Shown in pieces: positions 54,936 through 64,000 of a stretch of 64,000 nt of DNA. The position numbers and the translations under genes are program-made. The DNA lies in contig CP136491.1 in the NCBI GenBank assembly GCA_032768795.1, positions 2,542,001 through 2,606,000 on the forward strand, in the 5' to 3' direction. Position 1 is the stretch's first letter; each line of letters starts with the position of its first letter. The notes under the pieces were generated by a model. It was not told the DNA's origin. It worked only from the letters and a program-made list of their open reading frames with translations, and did not search any database. The stretch comes from Tremella fuciformis (lineage: Eukaryota; Basidiomycota; Tremellomycetes; Tremellales; Tremellaceae).

Positions 54936-57900
54936 ATGTCCCACATCATCCTAGGAGGACCGGGCCCAGCCGGACCATCTCGAGCGTCAGTGATCTCTCG
55001 TTTGCAGCGGTGAGCGACAGGCTAACGAACAGTACAAGAGGCACAGGATCATGGCAGCCACTTCCATACATGTACTCTGGGGTGGTTGTTCACCCGTTTC
55101 ACCCAGCGACCTCGCCCGTCAACTCTCCCACAGCTACTAGCACCCCTGCCAAAGGTAGCCGAAACCGACTTTCGTGGTCTGGGACCCCGAGCGAGCTCAA
55201 AGCCGGACATGAAGGTGACAAGGGGGAAAAGGACAACCCCTATGAGATACCGCTGGATATAGGGGACGAGTTCTTCGCCTTTGAGGAGTACATATGCGCC
55301 CCGGAGGAAGATGGGAAACGCGAGTCGTGGTATCGAGGGTGAGCCGACCGCTTGTCCGGATGAGTGTATACGGTTCTGATGGCCAGCTACATCTCGCAAG
55401 CCACTTCTCTACCCTCTCTGTGGCCGACGAACCTGGCCGGCTCTTCCAAATCCCAGTATCCCCGACCCGAGCCATCTGTGCTGATCGGCATCTTTCCAGC
55501 ATCATGTGTGGTCGTGAGGCCGAGCACGAGTAGCGATGACGATGCGCTGGCAGCGGCTTATGCCAAAGCAGTCCGCATTGCGGATCAAGAGGCGCGCGGG
55601 CAGGTGAATGGTGGTGGGTTCGCGGATATGGGAACACTGCGAGAGGAGGATGAAGACGAGGCGACCCGAGAGCCTGTTCGTGTGGTGGACGGAGGCGATG
55701 ATGATGTCCCTCAACACGCCAACGACCTTGAAAGAGGAGGCATGTCGGCGGACAAGGCTGTGGTCGACATCCCAGGGGAGGCTTTATCCGCTCTTACCCC
55801 CAGGAAGAGCATCAGCCGCTCGCATCGGCCCGTGTCATTGGTCCTTGACAAGCGAAAGTCAGTCGCCCCGCCCGCGGACCTGGACAAAGACGAGCCTCCC
55901 TTGCCGCGTTTGACAGCCGGGGATTCCACCATTGCCGGACAACACTGGCCATTGGTGGACGAGATCGCATGTGCCGTGCGGGAATGGTACAACCGTCTCC
56001 CGACATATCTCGCCACTCGCAAGTATCGATTGTTCGACATCGTCATACAGCACATCGATGCGCTCCTGCTAGGGCGACGTCAATTGCTCTCCCAGACAAT
56101 GAGCGAAGACGAATTATCGAGGATAAGGCGAGAATGTGTCTCGAGACTAGTCAAATGCAATGTGGCGCAGGGCTTGGAGGTCATCGTACGCAGCCTTGAA
56201 GACGGTTCGATCATGGTGTTCGACAAGGAAAGAGGGAACAACTGGCTGAACGGTATCACATGCTACGTGTATCAGGTGCAGGTCGGTCTATTGCTCTCGT
56301 CGATAACCTCGGCTGAACGGACAGCTCGCGTACATCGACCTCGTTCCCCTAGATGCCATCCTCAGCAAAAAGCCTTTTACTGTGTCTCAAGCGAGATCTC
56401 TAGCACCGCTAGCCAATACCCGATTCTCCCTCAATTCTGCATCGAATCGTAACCGTTCCGCCCTCGCCTTGGGTGACAACTTGTATCATTGTCTCTTGGA
56501 TGTTCGAGCATTTGTCGCCTCGCCATGCGCACCAGGCGAAACCGCAGAGCTCTACTTCTCGCTGTACAACGACGCAGAGAAGCGATTTGTGACAGAAGAG
56601 TTCTGCTTGATCCTCAACCATCTCGGTAGTCCCGCTCGAGACGCTGAAAGCCGAATCGGACGTCTCAGGACCCTGTTTACCGACTTGAAGCAGGAGGACA
56701 TATCGAGCAGCACGTTCCTTATTTGCAAGCTCATCAGGAATGGTAGCATGAAAATGCGCTCGGATCCAAGCTCTGCGGGCGCACCTCAGACCATCCGACG
56801 GCCAGCCGTCAGTCGACGCGGCAGCGGCATGCCTTTTTCTGACATGGGGACCATGCGAAGTCGACCTCTCTCGTATGCCGACGATCTCACCGACGACTCG
56901 TTTTCCGTAACATCAGGCTTTGGCGGGCATCGCACGGAGACCGTTGTTACACACGCGACTACAATCGCCACCACCCTGGACGGCAAGCCGACCTTCAGAA
57001 GGCCTCTTGGATGTGCCGTTCTTTCACTGCCTCAGCTGAGCAGTCTGACGGCTCAATCCGGGGACAAGAATGCTCTCGGACTTGAGTTCTCGTTGCCCAT
57101 ATACGTGGCCAAGGACGAGTCCAATTTCGCTTCACTGCACGAGGCCATTATAGATCAACAGGTCAAGGATTACGGCCAGAGTGCTCGAGCTGAGACCATT
57201 GCGCTCAGTCTTCGAGCCTTCCACGGGTCGTCATCGCAGGTCATCCGCGAACATCCATCTGTGCTGATGGATGTACCTGTCACGGCGCGATTAGGCTTCC
57301 CGGACGTCGTTCAGCCTGGAGAATTGCGCAACGATCTGTATGTCAAGCTATGGTCGGCCAACTTCTTCCCTACGCCGATATCTACCGGCGGATCCATTCG
57401 AATACGCAAATCGGCTCTCCCCACTCACCATGGCAATGTGCAGGCAACGGTAGAAGTGCGTCGTTCTGATGGCACAATTTTACAAGATGTCTTGTACCCA
57501 GGAGGGAGTGGCGAGCTTCCTGTCCCTCAGTACAACTCTCTCGTGTTCCACAACAACGACCGTCCGACTTACGGGGAGCTGCTCAAGGTGTCATTACCGC
57601 TGGGCACATCTGCTAATGAGTGTCATTTGTTCGTCACTTTCCGCTCCAGAAGCACCCGGAAAGAGCCATTCCCAGAAGATGGCGAGCGACCGTTCGCTTT
57701 CGCGTTCCTTCCCCTCGTTGGACCAACCTCTTGCATCAAAGACGGGCCGCATGAACTTATTCTATACCGAATGGAGCAAGATCTTCTGCCCACGCCGAAC
57801 CTATACTTCGCGGCTCCTCCTACTGCAGGACCTCAGAATGGTCCGACTGCAGACGTTCCTATAGCGAAGGGTGTCTCTCCGTTGCGGGATCGGTTGGTCC

Positions 57901-60900
57901 TCCGCACGTATCTCTGTTCGTCCTTGCACACGCAAGATGATACGCTTCGAGCTCTTTTCTCTTGGCATGGGCTGGCCGCAGATCCTCCTTCGCTCGTATC
58001 GATCTTGCGGACATTCGGCTTCGTCAATGAGGAGGAGATCGCCAAATTTGTTCCGGCGACACTGGACTCGCTGTTCTCCATCCTCGTCGCCAATCTCGGA
58101 GACCCGGTCTATCAGGCGGAAGTTGATGATCTCGTATTTCAAGGCCTCGTAAAGGTGTTTTCGATGACCGCCGATCGTCGCTTCACTTCATTCGCGATTG
58201 TACTCGATATCTACCTCGAGCATCACTTCAACTTCCCTGCGGCGGCATTCCATCTGCTGCGCTCGGTGAAAGGGGTCATGTCACAGCCCGCTTCCAAAGC
58301 CTACCGCTCCCTGCTGAAAATATGGCACATCTTCTTTCGATTTCTCATTCGAGCTCGCGACCTCGATCGGACCCGGGGCATCGGGCTCGATGCGACCTCC
58401 GCACACATCGAAGCCGATTTCCGACGGCAGGTCAAAGGAATCCTGGCGGAGCTCAATGTTCTTATGTCAAACACGGACAAGAGTATTATCGGCAGCCAGG
58501 TGCTCGCCATCCAGCACTACGCCGACATCCTGCCCAGTCTTATGGTGGTCTTTCAGCCCGTCGAGATTGCCGAGATGGTCATCGCTTTTGCGGACTCTTT
58601 GCCCCATTCGACCGGCAACATTGCCATGCACAAGCTGTTGTTGCTGCTTCAGGTGGTCAAGATCCTTTTCGACACGTCTGAAAGCAGGGCATTGCTTACA
58701 CCCGCTATAGTCAGGTGGATAAAGCCGCATCTCGGTCGTTGTGGCGACGCATATCAGTACAGCAACGATGACCAGTCGATGAGAGATCAGCGAAGACTAA
58801 AATGGCTGGAGTGCAACCGGCTGGCAACTACCGTCGGTCTTCAGCTTCTTCCGGGATCAGCGCTTACATCAGGTTGCCGCGTGGATGACGAATAAGCTGC
58901 AGGAATGGGTCGACTCGCCTCTGATGGAGGGAGACGAGACAGCAAAGCAACAAGAGCAAGAAAACCTCGAATATTGCCTGACTTTGGTGTCACCTCTTCT
59001 AGTCTCGTTCTTCGAGCTCGGCAGTACCGAAACAACCGCCGCCATCGACCGAAATCGTTTCCAGTCGAGTATATGGAAGCCCACGCCCGACGTATTCCCA
59101 GAGTCACACCCCTTCGCCCTAATCTCACAGCTTCCTCCGCCATCACTCTTGCATCAGGGGCCCAACGTCGCTCAGGACGGTCTGGTATCATCTCTCCCGT
59201 TTTACCCTGCATACGCGGAATGTTCGGTCGCAATCCTTTCCCTTATCTCTGCATCACCCGATCATAATCTGTCTCGATGGCTTCAAGAGCTCATCGACAT
59301 TGACGGCGCGTCTGGCTCTGCGGACCTGTTAAAGAAGGTCTTCGCTTTTGGCAAATCGGTCATAGCCTCAAAGGCGTTCCCAGCCCAGTGGCTCACGCTC
59401 CGCTGCATGTCATTTGTTGCGATCCTGCGCTGGCTGCAGAAAATAAGCGAACTCATGACGACTGAGGCTTTCGTTCCGGCGGTGGCCGACTCGTCGGATT
59501 TCGATACGACATTGTGGAATGGCCTCTTCGAGCTGGTGTGCGACATTTGTGCATCGGAAGAACTCGCCTTGGAGGAACATACCCATCAGAGAAGAAGAGC
59601 AGAATGGATCCTGGTCGGAGATCTGCGAGATGAGGCAAGCGCTTTGCTACTCAAGCTTTGGACTGCGATCGGTTGGTCAACAAGCGGAGATGCGAGACTC
59701 AACGGGACAGCGGCGCGGTCTGGCGGGGTGAGTACTATAGATCCCAAAAAGCGCAATTTGCCTGCTGACGAGCAGTACCAGACACGCTTTACCAGCCTTG
59801 CTGAACGGATTCTGGGTTTGTGCCTTTCTAGTCATGACCAGACGACCGAGACGGCCGTGGAGATTCTGTACTCGATGATACACGCAGAGTACGCTCTGTA
59901 CGGCAAATTTACATCCATTGAAACCGAAGTATTCGCCAAATTAGACATTTTGGTTGGTTCAGCTGCTGAGCGAGACAAACAAGCTGACCGTCCCAGTTCA
60001 CGCAGCGGACCGCTGCCGCAGGAGATCCCGCGATGCGTGCCTACTTCATCACGCAGCTCCGCCAGACGTTCGAATCGTCCTCGTCTCGTCATGACCAGGC
60101 TTTCGGCGACGCAGTATCGCGTTTCTTGACGGAGATCGAGCTATTCATCGATCTCTTACTGGCGATACGAGATCTGCCTGATACCTCGGAATGGGCAACA
60201 GAGAGGGCGGCCGCCACATACCGCCTGATGGACTTCATCCTTCGCATCGGTCGACAAGATCTGTACATCCGTTTCGTCCATCAGCTGGTGACGATCAGTC
60301 TAGAGGTACGCGACTTGATAGCCGTCGGTCTGTCCTTGAAGCTGCACGCGGATCTGTACGATTGGGCAACAACGGATGGGGACCTGCTGGAGGCTTTCGT
60401 CAGTGAGGGTGGGATACGTTTGCCGGCTCAAACACAATGGGCGCGCAAAGAAGCCTTGTATTATCTGGCCGTCGACTATTTCGGTGGGTGTCTCCGTGTC
60501 TCGTGGTCTGTCCTGTTGCTGACATGCAGCCGAAGCCGAAGCTTATGAGATGGCTTTGACGATGTGCCAGGAGCTCGCTGCGCAACATCAAAGATGGACT
60601 TATGATGTGAACAAGCTCGCAGAGCTCTCTCTGCACCAAGCGAGGCTATGGGAGAGGATAGGGGAGTCATCGAGGTCAAAGCCGGAGTACTTCAGAGTGG
60701 TGAGTCCAATATCAGGCGATCTGACCACGCCTGAAACTGATGACCAGGCTTTCTTCGGGGAAGGCTTCATCCCACTCAACCGGAACAAGGACTTCATCTA
60801 CAGAGGGCAGCCGTGGCAGCGATATTCGGACTTGTGAACTCCTCCTTTTCACGCCTGGATGTGAGCTGACGTGCAGCTGTGATCTTCTACAGCACAAGTA

Positions 60901-62332
60901 TCCGAATGCCGCCATGCATCGCTCGAAAGGCAGTCCTCCTGAGTCGCTGGTGGATCAGCCAGGCGGTGTCATCTGGGTCACATCAGTGATCCCCGAGCCA
61001 GACCTGACATTGACCGTGTTCAAAGAGACCGTCCCGACCAACGTCCAGAATTACCATCGGTACAACAGCGTCCGAAGATTTTCCAGCACAAAGCTTTGGT
61101 CGCCTCATACCCAAGCGAACTCCACCGGTGATGAAGGCGTGCTGCAATGGGTCGAGAAGACTATTCTGACCAGTGCGTTCCTTGCCATGCCGGTGCGAAG
61201 CTGACACGCAGCTGCTGAGACGTTGCCATCGATCCTGGCTCGTGCAGAGGTCGTCGAGGTAACATATCAGCACTTGTCTCCAGTCGCACAGGCCATCACA
61301 GAAGTACAAAGGGTGACCCGGTCTCTGCGACAATTGTCCAAACCCCCACCAGGGTTTGCTGTTGAGTAAGTCTGCAAGCCCTTGGCGAGCCAGGCCTTCC
61401 TGATAGACAGCGTCAAACACCTCGGGACGACAATCAATGGTGCGGTGGATTCGCCCGTGTCGGGCGGCATCAAGCTGTATCGCAAGACCTTCCTCGACCC
61501 GGCGTACCTCTCTGCCCATCGAGATGAAGCAGAGCAGATCGGCGAGTTGCGCAAGGCGATCCTTGACTACGCGCGTGCGATCCAGGACGCCTTGCTCGTG
61601 CATCGAGGGGTCTGCAAAGATCTCGCTTTTCACGAAGCACTGCATTCCTGTCAGTCTCTCTTGTTCGGGTACAGCGAGCAAGCTTGAGGCTCATGTCCAG
61701 ATTTCCTGCGCTCATTCCCAGAGGAGATCGCACAGCTGCCTGGCACATCCGAGCTGTCGCGCGCACAAGCCTATCCTCTTGTAACCGCAACAGCTGCCAC
61801 GCATCCACAGCCGACGGAAGGCATCATGACCAACCGAGACTCGACCTCGACACCGCCGTCTCTACCGCCGAAAGACAACAACAGCTCGAAGCGCACGTCT
61901 GTCATCTCGTCCGCATCGCGAACTTCGTCCAGATTCAGACTGCCTCCATTGCGCCTGGCTCCGGTCCCCGATCGTACCAGTCTGCCCGTGACAGTGTCCA
62001 GCGCGAGCCTGTCCATCTCGCCCCCGACAGGCATCCTCACGACTGGCAGTAATGCCAGCGCGAGATCATTGACCGGCCTTCCCTTCATCGCGGAACCAAG
62101 TGGCAATGGTTCTGGCTCGAGAGAGTCGACGCCTTCTCTGACCGGCTCGAGCGGGCTACCTGCGATGAGCGCAAGAGCGAGGAGTACAGTCGGCAGCATC
62201 AGTGCGCGCAGCTCCGTCAGTGCAGATACAGTGGCTTTGAGCGGTCAGGGCAACATGGTGGATGTCAGTGGGGGAGGCGGCATGAAACGGCTGAAGAGGC
62301 TAGGTAGTATATTGCGTCGGCAACAGACTTGA
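54936..62332 (+). CDS. DOCK-family guanine nucleotide exchange factor
   Basis: The start is ATG 54936 (MSHIILGGPGPAG), joined over a short intron with a ctaac branch point to an exon reading LPYMYSGVVVHPF. This begins an SH3-like domain whose core is IPLDIGDEFFAFEEYI and WYRGYVV. A long helical N-terminal region follows (about 55550-56330). The DHR-1/C2 domain (about 57330-57790) has NDLYVKLWSANFFPT and ends in HELILYRMEQD. A helical-repeat middle spans about 57900-60200. The DHR-2 catalytic domain (about 60400-61660) has EAYEMALTMCQELA, NRNKDFIYRGQPWQRY, PNAAMHRSKG and the late helix with GGIKLYRKTFL. A disordered Ser/Pro tail ends with KRLKRLGSILRRQQT. DOCK proteins activate Rac/Cdc42-type GTPases at the plasma membrane, usually with ELMO, linking signals to actin. 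Introns are scattered through the gene, mostly near the ends; the 56382-58895 and 58885-60000 blocks read in one or two long exons. Confidence 0.92.
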
Positions 62333-62516
62333 CGAGAGGCAACGGCGAATGTTTTCACAACGAGCCTTATAATGTCGGGGGGGACGAGCGAACGAGAAGC
62401 GAGAGAAATCAAAGAATACAACAAATGCGCGCCGGAGCGGTCTTCCCTCTAGGTCGGAGGCGGTACAATAACGAACGATGCGATGCGATGATGAATGACA
62501 ATTCCACGAAGTCGGA

Positions 62517-62999
62517 TCATTTGACGGATTGCTTGTATCCTGCGCGTCAGCGGCAGACTCTGAAAAGGGGCGCAGGGGGCTTGACTCACTGCTCGTGTCA
62601 AGGACGATGTTGCCGCACATCGCACACAGGCCCTTCTTGTACGCGCACTTCTGACAACGTGTATTGGCGCCTTGGGTATTTTGCTGTCGAATAAGCCTTC
62701 TTGCTCGATCATTCGAGGACGGGTCGAGCATGTGTGGTGGGAACAGCCCCACCTTGCAGTCTATACACTTGCCGCCGTTCGGGTTCACCTTGCCCTTTGC
62801 GCCTACCGCCCCTGGCCGTGCATACGGGCTCGCCTTGGCCCGGGCGGACAACAGCTTGTTCTCGCCAATCTTCCTCGTTGACGATGACGGCTGGAACGGG
62901 TCGGGCGCAGCGAGGGTCGATAATCTCTGCCGCTCAGCTTCGCTCTGTCAGACAGGCGATCTGGTCTGAGTCGACCTTTTCACACTTCTTGCACACCAT
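62517..62999 (-). CDS. CRIPT: CRIPT family protein
   Basis: This is a small Cys-rich protein in four exons. Exon 1 encodes MVCKKCEK (62999-62976). Exon 2 begins RLSTLAAPDPFQPSS and contains NENK-like IGENKLLSARAKASPY and then CIDCK. Exon 3 starts at 62683 with QNTQGANTRCQKC, followed by AYKKGLCAMCGNIVLDTS, and the last exon gives YKQSVK, close to the family C-terminus. The pairs CxxC at the start, CIDC, CQKC and CAMC are the conserved zinc-binding cysteines. CRIPT was first named as a PDZ-binding protein and is now linked to the minor spliceosome; the role in this organism is not shown by the sequence. The 69-nt intron at 62752-62684 has no stop in frame. The gene is convergent with the DOCK gene. 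Confidence 0.9.
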
Positions 63000-63373
63000 C
63001 TTGTCGACTACGAGTACGAGTGCTCGTACAAAAGAGAGTTGCCACTACGTGTGGACGATGGACGATGCCTGGTGGAGGGCGAAGCGGGTATCGCCGCTAT
63101 TGCCGGCCTTGGGGGCGGTGTGGCAACGACCAGGACGGCGCGGTGCGATGACGTTGATGCTGGGATGGACGTTGCTCTCTTGCCTACTCACCTCGACTAC
63201 GTTGTATACCACCCGTCTCACGAATCAGAGCTGCTGCGACGATACAGCTTTGTCCCCCCGCGCTTGCTACGCGATACATCCCCGGGAGACCGGACTCGGC
63301 TTGACTCACTCTCACCGGACCGCCCGAGCGCACCTCACCGCACCCTCCCCCTCACCCTTGTACGCGACGCACG
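63000..63373. promoter_or_regulatory. Divergent promoter, CRIPT and ARP2
   Basis: This is 374 bp between divergent starts. The 3' end is CT- and CA-rich, typical of an actin-family leader. No gene is seen. Confidence 0.45.
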
Positions 63374-64000
63374 ATGGATCCCTCGCGCCCGCTGGTCGTG
63401 GACAACGGGACAGGTGTAAGCATCATACCTGTCCGATGCGGTAGCTGACGCCCAGTTTGTCAAGTGCGGCTGGGCAGGGAGCAACTTTCCAGAATATGGT
63501 CAGTCTCACCGCTCGCATTCCACGCTCCCCTCGTGGTGCTGATATCAGTCTTCCCCTCTGTCGTCGGCCGGCCGATCCTGCGTGCCGAGGAGCGCCTCGG
63601 GTCGACCGCCATCCGCGATATCATGGTCGGCGACGAGGCGGCCGAGAACCGCTCGTACCTCCAGGTCACGCAGCCCATGGAGCACGGCATCGTCAAGAAT
63701 TGGGAGGACATGCGGCATCTCTGGGACTACACCTTTGACGAGAAGCTCAAGGTGGACACCAAGGGCATGAAGGTGCTCCTGACCGAGCCGCCGATGAACC
63801 CCAAGGTCAACCGGCAGAAGATGTGCGAGGTCATGTTTGAGGAGTATGGCTTTGGCGGGGTGTACGTGGCCATCCAGGCTGTCTTGACGCTGTACGCGCA
63901 GGGTGAGTCGTTCGCCCCTCTGTACACACGATGGATCTTCGAAGAGCGGCGCTGAGGGCAGGCCTGCAAACGGGCGTCGTGGTCGATTCGGGAGACGGTG
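63374..64000 (+). CDS. ARP2: Actin-related protein 2, 5' part (continues past window)
   Basis: Start is ATG 63374 ([14 protein letters not shown]). Small introns follow each of the first two exons; the coding sequence then reads [26 protein letters not shown], and a long exon with [20 protein letters not shown], then [33 protein letters not shown] and [17 protein letters not shown]. After another intron the window ends in [13 protein letters not shown], the second phosphate loop. The phrases DEA-x-x-NRSYLQV and NPK-x-NR-x-K-M are characteristic of Arp2 rather than conventional actin. Arp2 is one of the two actin-like subunits of the Arp2/3 complex that nucleates branched filaments. About half of the protein is present. 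Confidence 0.95.

Noticed and set aside
1..64000. CRISPR arrays, operons, bacterial promoters, rRNA genes
   Set aside because: The spliceosomal introns and protein families are eukaryotic. No regularly spaced repeat array or rRNA-like stretch is seen.

Overview
The window is a piece of a GC-rich, intron-rich fungal nuclear genome. Short introns of about 40-70 nt with GTRNGT donors and CTRAY-like branch points, and the protein families present (a basidiomycete-type two-domain membrane protein, a DOCK GEF, a Rieske-DUF455 fusion, an ANK-PH-ORD oxysterol protein), point to a basidiomycete. Tremellomycetes is my best guess, but it is an inference from style and not from a marker gene.

Layout. 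0.8-4.5 kb: two tandem paralogues carrying an unrecognised Cys/His-rich repeat. 4.7-8.1 kb: mitochondrial ribosomal protein uL15m (-) head-to-head with lysyl-tRNA synthetase (+), which appears to have a mitochondrial and a cytosolic start. 8.4-10.0 kb: a FAR1/WRKY-GCM1-like zinc-finger protein (-). 10.3-12.4 kb: NAR1, a cytosolic Fe-S assembly factor (+). 12.6-15.4 kb: an unrecognised protein with one hydrophobic segment (-), diverging from an SMP-C2 lipid-transfer protein of the Mug190 type (+, to 20.4 kb). 20.6-21.0 kb: a small tail-anchored protein (-).

21.1-33.6 kb is a transposon island of different composition. It holds a cluster of three perfect GC hairpins, two long intronless coiled-coil-like ORFs of unknown family pointing away from each other, and between them a young Ty1/copia element (318-bp LTRs, one mismatch). 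The copia pol gene is interrupted by a solo LTR of another family with a clean 5-bp target duplication. A second solo LTR of that family, also with a 5-bp duplication, and LTR fragments lie to the right.

33.7-38.1 kb: ankyrin-PH-ORD oxysterol-binding protein (-). 38.7-41.1 kb: two-domain single-pass membrane protein (+). 41.4-41.8 kb: PMP3 (+). 42.1-43.3 kb: SUR7/PalI-like four-TM protein (-). 43.7-44.3 kb: MICOS subunit MIC19 (-). 45.0-48.1 kb: HSF-type transcription factor (-) followed by about 4.6 kb with no gene I can support. 52.7-54.7 kb: Rieske-DUF455 fusion (-), divergent from a DOCK-family GEF (+, to 62.3 kb). 62.5-63.0 kb: CRIPT (-). 63.4 kb to the end: the 5' part of ARP2 (+).

Functional links are loose, as usual in a eukaryotic chromosome. 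Themes that recur are mitochondrial biogenesis (uL15m, the longer KRS1 form, MIC19), Fe-S chemistry (NAR1, Rieske-DUF455), membrane contact and lipid transfer (Mug190-like, OSH1-like) and actin or Rho signalling (DOCK, ARP2). Several gene pairs share short divergent promoters. Exon joins were checked by reading frame for uL15m, KRS1, the FAR1-like gene, NAR1, the SMP-C2 gene and PMP3. Other multi-exon genes are given as overall spans.
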